A stretch of 64,000 nt of DNA from NCBI GenBank assembly GCA_963749035.1, contig CAVVKW010000004.1, positions 1,612,001-1,676,000 on the forward strand, in the 5' to 3' direction. The position numbers and the translations under genes are program-made. The stretch's first letter is position 1, and each line of letters opens with the position of its first letter. Shown piece after piece: positions 34,995-44,479 of the stretch. The notes below the pieces were generated by a model. The model was not told the origin of the DNA. It made no database searches and saw nothing but the letters and a program-made list of their open reading frames with translations. Source of the DNA: CAVVKW01 sp963749035 (lineage in GTDB: Bacteria > Verrucomicrobiota > Verrucomicrobiia > Chthoniobacterales > JAATET01).

Positions 34995-36503
34995 CTACTC
35001 GACCGCCGAAAGCGCCCACTCGGGGACCAAGCTGCTCGGCTCATCGCCGGACTCACCGGGCCGCAACCAGCCGACGCTCGCGTGGGCCGGGCCCTCATCA
35101 TCTCGGTGGCGCAACTCCAGGTAGTAACTTTTGCCCGCCTCGAGCTGCACGGTGACCCGTTGATCCGTTGACCCGTCCCATTCCCGGAATCCCGTCGCGT
35201 CCGCAAAAGCGACCTGTCGACTCCCCGCCGGATTCTCGCCTTCGACGTTCATCCAAAGCTCGGCTCGCTCGTCACCACTCACCCAAAATCGATACTCTCC
35301 GGATTCCGGAGGCGTCAAAAGCGCCCGGACCCGTTGTTGGAACGGATGGTTTGTTTCTGTTTCCGAGAGCTGAGGCGGCTCCCAGTTTCGAACTTCCATC
35401 GTGGGGAGTGCAAAGGACGTCACCACCCCGCCACTCGCGAACACGTCTGGATCGATCTCCTGGCCGTCCTCGCCTGCTTCCTCCCAGTATTCCTGCCGGA
35501 CACCACCGGTGCCGAATCTCTCGGTTCGAATCTGCCTGACCGTGCCGTGCCGCCAATTCTTCGGATTTTGGATTTCGTTCGTGATTTCGAACCAGTTCTC
35601 CAAATCAAACGAACCTGACGCCGCGAGTCCGAAGTCGTGATAAACCACGACCATCGGTCCGAGGGCCAAAGCACTCGGACCTTCGGAAGCCAAAGGGGCA
35701 GACGGCAGCATGGGCGACTCCATGGTCACCTGACCATCCCAAGGGCCCGTAATCGAATCTCCACGAAGGATCCTGATTCCTCCCCGGGGATTTTTGTCGT
35801 CCGGGGTGAATCGGTCGCGACTCTCGATCTTGGTAAACGCGATCACCCCATCGTCGAGGGGGAAAACGTCGCCGTCGATCGTGCTGATCTCGTGAGCCTT
35901 CGGCAAAGCGACAACCGGATCGGAAAACGTCTCCCAATCGGAAGTCTGGATCAGAAATTCCTGGATCCGACCACTGAGCTCCGAATGCCGCGGATGGGTC
36001 TCCCCGAGGTTTTGGAAGCGCATCGACACGAGGATATTGAACATCCCGCTCTCCTCGTCGTAGCGGACTTCCGGGGCCCAGGTGTGCCGCACCGGCAGCC
36101 CTTCGATGGGTCCATAGACCGTCGAGATAAACCGGGCGTTAGCTGGGTCCCACGAGGTGACGTCATCGCTCCACGCGTAGCCGATACCCGAGTTCCCCGT
36201 CGTCCAAACCATGTGAAACCGCCCATCTGGCCCGATCGCGAAGCTCGGATCGCGGAACTTCTTCGACTCGCCGAGCTGGGGACTGAAGCGTTCCCCCGGT
36301 TTCGAAGCGTCCTCGGAGGGAACCGGGTGCCAAATAAACCCATCGTCGCTTCCCATCAACCACAACCCCTTCTCACTCTCCCCATCGAAGTAGGTGTAAA
36401 TGTAGCGCCAATCCTTCCTCGCATCTTCCGCGGGTTCAAATGGCTCGCTCGCCCAGGCCAGCGAAACGGCGAAAAGCACGGTGATAAACGGGAGGATTTT
36501 CAT
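34995..36503 (-). CDS. Exported GH43-like beta-propeller protein with PA14-like C-terminus
   Basis: 502 residues. Signal peptide 1-18. The N-terminal about 330 residues form a five-bladed-propeller-type fold with GH43/GH117-like cues: YFDGESEKGLWLM, SKKFRDPSFAIGPDGRFHMVW, RHTWAPEVRYDEES, and YHDFGLAASGSFDLENW. The catalytic triad of GH43 cannot be completed by eye with confidence, so hydrolytic activity is likely but not shown. The C-terminal about 120 residues (RVRALLTPPESGEYRFWVSG, SYYLELRHRDDEG) are PA14-like and should bind carbohydrate. It is monocistronic-looking: a hairpin lies after its stop and 235 bases separate it from the GH2 gene upstream. Confidence 0.75.
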   Translation of the reverse strand: MKILPFITVLFAVSLAWASEPFEPAEDARKDWRYIYTYFDGESEKGLWLMGSDDGFIWHPVPSEDASKPGERFSPQLGESKKFRDPSFAIGPDGRFHMVWTTGNSGIGYAWSDDVTSWDPANARFISTVYGPIEGLPVRHTWAPEVRYDEESGMFNILVSMRFQNLGETHPRHSELSGRIQEFLIQTSDWETFSDPVVALPKAHEISTIDGDVFPLDDGVIAFTKIESRDRFTPDDKNPRGGIRILRGDSITGPWDGQVTMESPMLPSAPLASEGPSALALGPMVVVYHDFGLAASGSFDLENWFEITNEIQNPKNWRHGTVRQIRTERFGTGGVRQEYWEEAGEDGQEIDPDVFASGGVVTSFALPTMEVRNWEPPQLSETETNHPFQQRVRALLTPPESGEYRFWVSGDERAELWMNVEGENPAGSRQVAFADATGFREWDGSTDQRVTVQLEAGKSYYLELRHRDDEGPAHASVGWLRPGESGDEPSSLVPEWALSAVE

Positions 36504-36700
36504 GATGGAGGCTATCGGTGGCTACCGCCTTGCGGTTGAACGAAGATCACACCCAGAATCGAACCGCTGCTCTAGCCCGCCCGGCCCAGGTTTATAATCA
36601 GGGAAGGGGGCCCGTCACGGTATCGAGAAGCGCGCGGAGTAAATTCAATGGTGGCTCAGCCAATGGCCGTCAAGCGAGCGGGAAAGTCTCGGGACCAAAG

Positions 36701-36735
36701 CAGCCGAAACGCCGACCCGCAGGTCGATTCGGCTG
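36701..36735 (-). terminator. Hairpin terminator after the large GH2 gene
   Basis: CAGCCGAA and TTCGGCTG form an 8-bp stem, with an inner CGAC/GTCG pairing. It starts four bases beyond the GH2 stop codon (36739) and, read on the minus strand, is followed by CTTTGG, a weak T-run. The position right after the stop supports a terminator. Confidence 0.6.
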
Positions 36736-36738
36736 TGA

Positions 36739-39700
36739 TTACGGAGACGTGGTGCCATTGACCCGGAAGCGAAGAAAACGTCGACCCGCATCTGAGATCG
36801 GGATGTCATATTGTCCCCTCAGCAGAGTCTCGGTGTCGGCCAGAATCGAAACGTCATCAGCACTCCAGGCCGACAAATCTTCTGATGACTGGAGAGTGAA
36901 GTTCACGTCCGACTTCCGATCGGTGCGGCTCACCGTCAAAGTGAGATACTGTTTGCCAGCCTCTTCCACCACGTCGTGGGTGACGGTAGGGACATCGCTG
37001 GAATCAATCGGGCTCGTCCCCGTCGCGTATTCCACGATATTCGGATGAGCATCGAGATCGAAATCACCCGTGTCCGCACCTTCCCCGGCGTTCCTCCATG
37101 AATCGAAGAACCGGAGACGCCAAGCTTCGAGCGGCGTCAGCAGACGAGTCACGATGAGCTCGTCGACCTGCGGTTCGTTGCTGCCGTTGTCCGCCAAGCG
37201 AATCGTGTAGGTGCCGGCGCGCAGACTGACGCTTGACGTCTCTGCCACCTCCCAGATGCTGTTCCAGCTTCCGGTGGAAGGCATACTCAGGTTTGCCGCC
37301 ACGATCTCGGTCGATGACCCGTCGTTCACCGACACTTCGCACGTCATTTCGTCAGCTGCCCCGGCGTAACGGATCCCAAAGGTGTAAAGACCACGTTCTG
37401 CGACGGTGATGGACCACTCGATGGCACCATTGCCATTTGCAGATAGATCAACGAATCCAGTCCCGTTCCAGCCAGAGCCAGGGGCCTTGATCTGACCATC
37501 GGTGACGTTTCCGTCTTCCGCCTGATACGATCGGGACATCAGCTCCCGCTGACTGAAGACAGCGGAAACGGTCTTGTCGCTGTCCATCGTCAGCGTCGCG
37601 GGGTTCGTCGCTCCGGCGAGAGCTCCGGTCCAGCGATCAAACGCCCAACCGCTATTCGGAGTCGCCGTGAGTGAGACATTATCGCCCTCGGGAAACAGAC
37701 CGCCAGCGGGATTGATATTGCCACCCGTCGGAGGGGTGACCGTCAGGGTCGCGGAGTCTCCAACGAGAGCGAAGACGGCACGGACCGTTCTATCGCTGCT
37801 CATGGTGAGCTGGTTTGGGTTTGACGCCCCGGTGAGATCGCCCTCCCAACCCGTGAACGCCCAGCCCTCGTCCGGGGTCGCGGTCAGACCGACCTGCGTC
37901 CCGGAATAGAAGACACCGCTCGGAGGCGAGACCGAACCTCCGTTGCCGGTGTCAACGGTGAGAACCTTCGGGAACTCCCCTCCCGGTATTGGCGCCAGCA
38001 ACTTCGTCGTCGGAACGACGTCGATCTGAATATCATTTGAAATCAACGAGTAATTTCCTGAATAAACCTTCACGCTATCCGAGCCGATTTTCGCGCTGGT
38101 CGACGCTTTTTCCTTCGTTCCCAAGACGCGGACCCTCAGGACGTGGGGCTGCCCGTTACTTTGCGTCGAATTCGACAGGATCGAGCTTTCGTAGAAGAGA
38201 TAATGAGGAGCACTCCGGGAGCCCATGTATTTCTCCTCCGCGTAGCAATTGATGACACTCTCATTGCCCCCATTCAACGATATCGCCACCTTTCCGTTGC
38301 CCGGACCGGCTTCCCCATACCAGCGAATCTGCTTCCCGATGAATTTGAATTCGAACGAATCGTTCGCCCTCTGTGAAGACTGTAGGTCTTGCCCGACGGC
38401 GTCGCTCACCCCGGATTCCGTCGCCCACGCACCAGAATAGTTAAATTGATTGAGTCCGGTTCCCGTGACGTTTCCATTCACGAGCGTTCCCACGTCCGCA
38501 GCGGCCGATACGGTGACCGTGCCCGTTTGCCCCCGGGATCCGCGAATGTAAAAGCCGGCTCGGCCGTCCGCCATCCAAAGCGGCTCGCCAACCAGAAACA
38601 CCTTACCTGGCCCCGACACCTGGTTGATCTTGAGATTACCGTCCGCGTAGAAGGCTTCCTGGCCGTTTGGATCGAGGATCTGCGCAACAAGGTAAGTCAG
38701 ATCGACTCCGTCGTTGAGGACTTCCGTCCCGGTGGTCGGGTAGAGGACCAACGAGTCTTCGTTGCCCCCGTAACTGGAAGAATAACGCGTGTATTCAGAC
38801 GCCAACTCCCCGCCGTTGTAACCCTTGGCAACGAGAGTTGATCCGTCCGTCCACTGCACGTTGTCCCATCTGAAAAGCCCGTGGGGAAGGGACGTCAGGA
38901 AGTTTGGCGAGATCCGCCCGAGCGACACCCCATCCTTGAATAGCTCGACCTCCTCACTGTTGCTGGCGACGTAAACGGTCGAGTCGGAGTCAGCCTTCCA
39001 TTCGTTCAAGATGTGAAGCACGTCTCCAACCTGCTCGCGCTCGGCCTGAGCCTGATACGCGTATCCCGGCCACGTCGTCAGGCGGAGCCGATCCACGATC
39101 GGTGAGCCGCGCCACGTTCCGTTCCATCCCTTGCCGATATCCTTATTGACGTGGTAGATCGCCAGCGAAGACCAGCGATGTGCTGCGAAAGCCTCGGTCT
39201 TCCAAATTTTCTCCAGCACCGTCATTTCGTCGACGAGGTTCTGAATCTTCCGCCACTCCGCGTCGTGGGGCATCAAGAAACTGGAACCCAACGAATTGTT
39301 GTGTTCACCCACCATCCACACTCCGTCTGGATTAGGATTCGCGATCGGGCCTTCGTTGTTCAACGCCCCGTAGTTGTGGCTTGAGTAGATGTCGGTGACG
39401 TCGACGTCCGCTGCGTATTCGTTCACCGTCGGTCGCGTAGGATCGATGCTCTTAGCAAGGTCGTTCAGCTCGATCGCCCACTCACGCTCGTCCTTCATGT
39501 CGCCTTCGTTCGGCAGGACACTCCAAGCAATGATGCATGGGTGATTGATGTCGCGGACCATCATATTCACCAAGCTCCGCTCGAACTGATCGCGAAATCC
39601 TTCCTTGAATTCTGCTGCCGTCAGATCACCGAGATCTTCCGGACGATTTGGATAACCGACAAAGCCCCAGCCGGGGGGTTCTTCGATGACGAGGAGCCCA

Positions 39701-40841
39701 ACCTTGTTACACTCCTCCAAAAATCCAGGGTCGGTCGTGTAATGAGAGGTGCGAATGCTGTCTAAACCCAACTGATACCGGAGGATGTGCGCATCTTTCC
39801 GCCAGAGCCGGTCGGGTGCCGAACCCGCCAGATACGGAAAAAACGCGTGCTTGTTCCCACCCACGAGTCGAAGCGATTCGTCGTTGAGAAAAAATTCGCC
39901 GGTGGCAGCATCGATACCGACCCACCGCAAGCCGGTCGTCGTCGAGTGTTCATCGACGTAGGTGCCGTTCGCCTCGATCTGAGTCCGCATCGTGTAGAGG
40001 TAGGGATCATCTTGGTCCCAGAGACGCGGGTTGCTCACGTTGTGCAGAAACGTCAGCTCGCTCGTGGTGTTGGCGGGAACGGTGGTCGTGAGGCTCGCTG
40101 TCGCAACGACGTTGTTGTCAGCATCCACCAGGCTCGTGGTAACGACGCAGGGCTTCTCCGTTTCGTTCAGATTCTCGACCTGAACCTTTGCGTTCACGTC
40201 GACCGCTCCGTTTGACCCTTTTTCGGTCCAGACGAAGGTGCGATCAACATTCAGCTTGTCGGTGATCACCATCGTCACCTCTCCATGCATGCCCGCTCCC
40301 CAGTTGATATCGCCACCACCCGGCGGGATCTCGGGATGCCAGTTATCGTCGTGGCGCACGGCGACCACGTTGTCCGCGTCCCCGAAGTTCACGTAAGGTG
40401 TGATGTCGCAGATAAAGGGAGTCCATCGCCCTTTGTAGGTGCCGATTTTGTTGCCGTTCACCCACACTTCGGTGATCTGCCCCGCTCCATCGAAGCTGAG
40501 TTCGACGTTGCGACCATCGAATGCAGTCGGCAGTGAAAAATGCCGACGATACCAGGTGATCTTCTTCTTCTTGCCGGTGTTCTCACCGAACTGACCGATG
40601 TCGGCGATCGAGTGCGGAAGGTTGATGTCCTCGAAGTTGTTCTCGTTGAGACTCGGCGACTGGCCGCCAGAGATGTCGTCCTCGAGCCACTTCCAGTCCG
40701 TGTTGAAATCGAGCTCAACTCGGTTCGAGGCTTGGGGAACGAACGGCGCTGCTGTCTGAACGTCGCGAAAAAAGCGACTTGTCCAATGCAGAACAGGAAG
40801 AGGGCACAGATCTTCTGCTGAAGATACAATCTGGGGAGCAT
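36739..40841 (-). CDS. Exported multidomain GH2 hydrolase with frame break at slippery site
   Basis: About 1367 residues if the two frames are joined. The ATG at 40841 opens a signal peptide (MLPRLYLQQK then a hydrophobic core to GQVAFF) in one frame; the rest of the enzyme continues in the -1 frame, whose first usable start is a GTG at 40467 inside the sugar-binding domain. The frames meet at T TTT TTC (40767-40773). Numbering from 40467: acid/base Glu321 in VLPNEGD, nucleophile Glu388 in VGEHNN. After the barrel come a DUF4982-like/Ig region, two bacterial repeat domains (each ending in SDRTVRAVF or SDKTVSAVF), a CBM6/35-like module (YQAEDGNVTDGQI) and the C-terminal DxDxD/SSEDLSAW/FLRFRV module. 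A hairpin terminator follows. Confidence 0.8.
40767..40773 (-). promoter_or_regulatory. Slippery heptamer, candidate -1 frameshift site
   Basis: On the minus strand the sequence reads GC T TTT TTC GCG, with codon boundaries from the ATG at 40841 exactly as required for an X XXY YYZ slip. A -1 slip enters the GH2 frame (CGC GAC GTT CAG). A sequencing or natural indel in this run of six identical bases would look the same. Confidence 0.45.
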
Positions 40842-40855
40842 ATCATAATATGCTC
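40836..40855. promoter_or_regulatory. Perfect inverted repeat over the GH2 start, operator candidate
   Basis: GAGCATAT and ATATGCTC are perfect 8-bp arms around CATA and cover the start codon of the large GH2 gene. A second palindrome, CAAATG-AC-CATTTG, sits at 40874-40887 next to a TTGACA-like -35 on the minus strand. Together they look like repressor or activator sites for the GH2 gene. Confidence 0.5.
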
Positions 40856-41162
40856 TCACCGACAATGACTTGTCAAATGACCATTTGGATCTGAATGGAC
40901 CCCATTGACATCCGGCTTGTGAAAATCTCATCCCGTTCGACTTACCTCAAGAACCGTCGGGGTTGCTCTTCGGCTACAGTTCGGCGTCCCTTCTCCAACA
41001 TTTTCACGCACGATGAGCCCAATCACTGCACTGATTCGCGTCTGAATCACACCTTCCTAGGTGCGCCTGAAGCGTCCAAGACTTAAAAAAGGGGTCAATC
41101 GGGCCGAGGCCAAAATTTTCGCAACTGGATGTTGCGCGGACCACACCGGATAATTCCCCGTC
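40842..41162. other. 321-base divergent intergenic region
   Basis: It separates the GH2 gene (minus) and the cytosolic sulfatase gene (plus). It contains three inverted repeats (40836-40855, 40874-40887, 41120-41136) and a run of six A near 41086. I see no gene. A minus-strand TTGACA overlaps the second repeat; no clear -10 partner is spaced 17 bases away. Confidence 0.5.
41120..41136. promoter_or_regulatory. Inverted repeat upstream of cytosolic sulfatase
   Basis: CGCAAC-TGGAT-GTTGCG has perfect 6-bp arms and lies 26 bases before the sulfatase ATG at 41163. This position suits a repressor operator over the core promoter. Confidence 0.4.
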
Positions 41163-42626
41163 ATGCGCATCCTGTATCTAGACATCGATTCCCTCCGGCC
41201 CGACCACCTCGGATGTTACGGATACCACCGGAATACCTCGCCGCACATCGACTCCATTGCGAAGCAAGGTGTTCGGTTCAACAGCGTCTATTGCTCCGAC
41301 GCACCCTGTCTGCCGTCACGCACGGCGATGTACACGGGACGCTTCGGCATCCACACGGGCGTCGTCAGTCACGGAGGGACGGCAGCGGATCCCCGGCTCG
41401 ACGGTGCGTCGCGTGGCGACCGCGATTTGATCGAACGGGAAGCACTGCCCCGCTTTCTCCAACTCCAGGGCCTGCACACGGCTCAGATCAGTCCGTTCGG
41501 CCAGCGTCACGCTGCCCGCCAATTTTTCGCCGGATTCAACGAGATCCACAGCACCGGCGGAGGTGGCATGGAGTCCGCGGAAGTCGTCACGCCGATCGTG
41601 GAAAAGTGGCTGAAGGACAACGCCGCCAAGGACGATTGGTTTCTTCACGTCAACTACTGGGACCCGCACACCCCCTACCGCACCCCGGCCGACTACCCGA
41701 ATCACTTCGCGAACGATCCCCTCCCCGAGTGGATCACGGACGAGGTCTTCGAAGCGCACCGCGGCAAAGTCGGCCCGCACGGCGCCCGCGAAATCAACAT
41801 GTTTTCCGCGGAAGATGATCCCCATTTTCCGAAGCACCCCGGAGAGCTGAAGGATCGCCACGATCTCCGGCGAATGATCGACGGGTATGACACCGGCGTG
41901 CGCTACGCCGACGATCAGATCGGAAAAATTGTGCAATGGCTCAAGGACGCGGGCGTTTACGAGGACACCGTCATCATCGTCTCGGCCGATCACGGCGAGA
42001 ATCTCGGCGAGCTCGGCATCTACGGCGAACACGCGACGGCCGACCACCCGACTGCGCACATTCCGCTGATCATTCGTTGGCCGGGACGGGGCCTCGCGGA
42101 TTCGGTCGACGACGGATTGCACTACAACCTCGACCTCGCGCCGACCCTGGCGGAAATGCTGGGACAAGCTCCCAATCCGAGTTGGGACGGCCGCAGTTTC
42201 GCGCCGTCGATCACCGAGGGTTCGGAGACCGGCCGCGACGCCCTGATCATCGGCCAATGCGTGCACGTCTGCCAGCGCAGCGTCCGATTTCGAGACTGGA
42301 TTTACATTCGCACTTACGACGACGGCTATCATCTCTTCCCGAAGGAAATGCTCTTCGACCTCCGCGAAGATCCCTTCGAGCAACGAAATGTCGCGGAACG
42401 AAATCGCGGCGTTTGCGACGAAGCCATCCGTCGAATGGCCGACTGGCACGACGAGATGATGCTGACCTCGTCCAGCGACGTAGATCCCCTCTGGACCGTC
42501 GTGCGCGAACACAGCCTCGTTTACAACCAGGGGAAACTGCCCGCTTATTGCGAACGTCTGGAAGCCACCGGACGCGGCTGGGCGGTCCCGGAGTTGAAGC
42601 GCCGTCACCCCCACGAGTTTTCGTAA
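41163..42626 (+). CDS. Cytosolic Cys-type sulfatase
   Basis: 487 residues with no signal peptide: the chain starts directly with MRILYLDIDSLRPDHLGCYG, which carries the first metal ligands (Asp7, Asp9). Formylglycine Cys49 is in CLPSR. VSADHGENLGELGIYGEHA is the second metal region. It resembles the group of S1 sulfatases acting on small or imported substrates, so it likely desulfates oligosaccharides brought in by the neighbouring ABC importer. Cytosolic maturation requires a radical-SAM or FGE enzyme in the same compartment, not in this window. It faces the importer genes in convergent orientation. Confidence 0.9.
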   Translation: MRILYLDIDSLRPDHLGCYGYHRNTSPHIDSIAKQGVRFNSVYCSDAPCLPSRTAMYTGRFGIHTGVVSHGGTAADPRLDGASRGDRDLIEREALPRFLQLQGLHTAQISPFGQRHAARQFFAGFNEIHSTGGGGMESAEVVTPIVEKWLKDNAAKDDWFLHVNYWDPHTPYRTPADYPNHFANDPLPEWITDEVFEAHRGKVGPHGAREINMFSAEDDPHFPKHPGELKDRHDLRRMIDGYDTGVRYADDQIGKIVQWLKDAGVYEDTVIIVSADHGENLGELGIYGEHATADHPTAHIPLIIRWPGRGLADSVDDGLHYNLDLAPTLAEMLGQAPNPSWDGRSFAPSITEGSETGRDALIIGQCVHVCQRSVRFRDWIYIRTYDDGYHLFPKEMLFDLREDPFEQRNVAERNRGVCDEAIRRMADWHDEMMLTSSSDVDPLWTVVREHSLVYNQGKLPAYCERLEATGRGWAVPELKRRHPHEFS

Positions 42627-42692
42627 CGGATCGTGCCGCCGGCCTTTTCCGCCCGACCACGCGCGATAAGTCCCAGGACACCCTGGTGCGAC

Positions 42693-43532
42693 TCAGCCCT
42701 TCACCGCACCGGCGGAGAGGCCGCGAACGAACAGCTTCATCGTGAAGAGAAAGATGATCAGAAGCGGAACGCTGGCCACAAAATACGCCGCCATGATCTG
42801 CCCCCACTGCTTCACGTATTCGCCATCGAGATAAATCAACCCAACGCCGAGCGTAAACAGCTCTTGGTCCCGCAACAGGATGAGCGGCATCAGAAATTCA
42901 TTCCACTGCTGAAGGAACGTCAGGATTCCCAGCGTTCCGAGGATCGAACCACTCATCGGCACGACGACGTTGCGGATTTGGTCGAAGTGCGAAGCGCCAT
43001 CGATCTCCGCCGCCTCGAACAAGTCGTCCGGGATTTCCTCGATGAAACTGCGAAGGATGTAGATGTTGAAAACCTGTCCACCGGCGATGCCGAGAATGAT
43101 GAGCGCCCACAAGGTGTTGAGAAGATTCAGGTTTTTGATCAACGCAAAGAGCGGGACGATGTTCGCCACGGCTGGCATCAACATCAGCACCAGAAAAGCC
43201 GACCAAAGGAAATGACTCCCGGGCATCTTGAAGCGCGCAAAAAAATAGGCACCAAGCAGGGAAAAAAATAGGCACCCGGCCGTCGCGCACGTGGCGACGA
43301 AGATGGTGTTGGCAACGTAAGGCACGATCAACTTCAGGCCGAAAATCCAGTTGTCGAAGTGCCACTCCCAAGGCGGCAACGGCAGCCACGGATGCGCGAG
43401 GAATTCGGCGTTATCCTTAAAGCTGATCTGGATCATCATGTAGAACGGCAGAAGTTCCAGGCACAGGAGCCCGAGAATCGCGAGGTGCTTCGGCCAATCA
43501 CGGGGCTTTTTGACGGCGGGGGGCGGCTTCAT
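42693..43532 (-). CDS. ABC sugar importer permease (MalG/UgpE type)
   Basis: 279 residues, six predicted membrane segments. The ATPase-contact EAA loop reads EAAEIDGASHFDQIRNVVVP around residues 190-210. It is the second permease of a carbohydrate importer; the partner permease gene ends four bases into its start (ATGA at 43529-43532). It closes the four-gene operon TPR protein / binding protein / permease / permease. No ATP-binding subunit is present here, so a shared MsmX/UgpC-type ATPase from elsewhere is probably used. Confidence 0.9.
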   Translation of the reverse strand: MKPPPAVKKPRDWPKHLAILGLLCLELLPFYMMIQISFKDNAEFLAHPWLPLPPWEWHFDNWIFGLKLIVPYVANTIFVATCATAGCLFFSLLGAYFFARFKMPGSHFLWSAFLVLMLMPAVANIVPLFALIKNLNLLNTLWALIILGIAGGQVFNIYILRSFIEEIPDDLFEAAEIDGASHFDQIRNVVVPMSGSILGTLGILTFLQQWNEFLMPLILLRDQELFTLGVGLIYLDGEYVKQWGQIMAAYFVASVPLLIIFLFTMKLFVRGLSAGAVKG

Positions 43533-44479
43533 TTGTCGACCCGGACGAACCGGTTGTTGATGAGCGTGAGTGCGAGAATGAAGACGAACAGAATCAACCC
43601 GATCGCGCAGGCGTATCCGAACTCACCCGCCACGAAGGCCCGGTTAAACATCCACAGCCCGGGGACCATACCTCGCCCGCCCGCCCCGCCACTGCTGCCC
43701 AGGAGCAGAAGCTGGAGCCCAAAACCCTGCAGCGTCCCGATGATCAGAAGGACCAGAGTCAGGCGCACCTGGGTCATGATGAGCGGAAACTCGATGTATC
43801 GAAACTTCTGGAACGAGGTCACTCCGTCGAGGTCAGCGGCCTCGTAAACCTCGGTGCCGATGTTCTGCAGCCCAGCCAGGTAGATGAGCACGCCGACCGC
43901 ACCGATCCACGGGAATCCCCAGATGATCAACGACGGCACGATCAGATCCGGCTGGCTCAACCAAGCGATCGGAACGCCTTCCAGAAAGGTCCCCGACCCC
44001 AACACGTGGGTATCCAACGCAACCAGGAGTGCCTTGATCCCGGTGACGTCGAGGATGCGATTGAGCACCCCGAGATTCGGATCGAAGAAGAATTTCCAGA
44101 TGAAGAGAACGACGAGGTGCGGCACGATCATCGGCACGACGAGCAGCACCCGATACCAATACTGCCAAACGTCGCTCCGCAAACGGTGCACCATCACGGC
44201 GACGAAAATCGACGGGATGAGCTTGAAAACGTTGGCCACGATCAGAATCGCGATCGTTCCGAATGACGTCCAAAGCACGGGATCTCCGAGAGCCCGGCGG
44301 TAGTTATCGAGCGAGACGAACGCCTTGAAGTCACCGCCCTTCCAATCGAAAAAACTGTGGTAGATCGCGCTGACCGCCGGGTAGTAAGCAAAGGTCGTGA
44401 CGAGCAGAATCGCTGGAACGATGCAAAGATAGAGCCGCCACTCGAGCAGCGCTTTTCTCCAGGAGATCGCGCGCGCCAT
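43529..44479 (-). CDS. ABC sugar importer permease (MalF/UgpA type)
   Basis: 316 residues. Hydrophobic segments begin near LCIVPAILLVTTFAYYPAV; the EAA loop is EVYEAADLDGVTSFQKFRYIEFP. A loop of Gly/Ser (LLLGSSGGAGGRG) follows the penultimate segment. The ATG directly follows the TGA of the binding-protein gene (TGAATG), and its own end overlaps the next permease by four bases, so the two permeases are made in step. Together they form the membrane pore of a type I sugar importer. Confidence 0.9.
   Translation of the reverse strand: MARAISWRKALLEWRLYLCIVPAILLVTTFAYYPAVSAIYHSFFDWKGGDFKAFVSLDNYRRALGDPVLWTSFGTIAILIVANVFKLIPSIFVAVMVHRLRSDVWQYWYRVLLVVPMIVPHLVVLFIWKFFFDPNLGVLNRILDVTGIKALLVALDTHVLGSGTFLEGVPIAWLSQPDLIVPSLIIWGFPWIGAVGVLIYLAGLQNIGTEVYEAADLDGVTSFQKFRYIEFPLIMTQVRLTLVLLIIGTLQGFGLQLLLLGSSGGAGGRGMVPGLWMFNRAFVAGEFGYACAIGLILFVFILALTLINNRFVRVDK

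Noticed and set aside
41316..42614. A 432-residue minus-strand frame
   Set aside because: It is antisense to a sulfatase with complete motifs and shows no family of its own.
42673..42686. Hairpin CCAGG-ACAC-CCTGG between convergent genes
   Set aside because: A 5-bp stem is expected by chance at this base composition.
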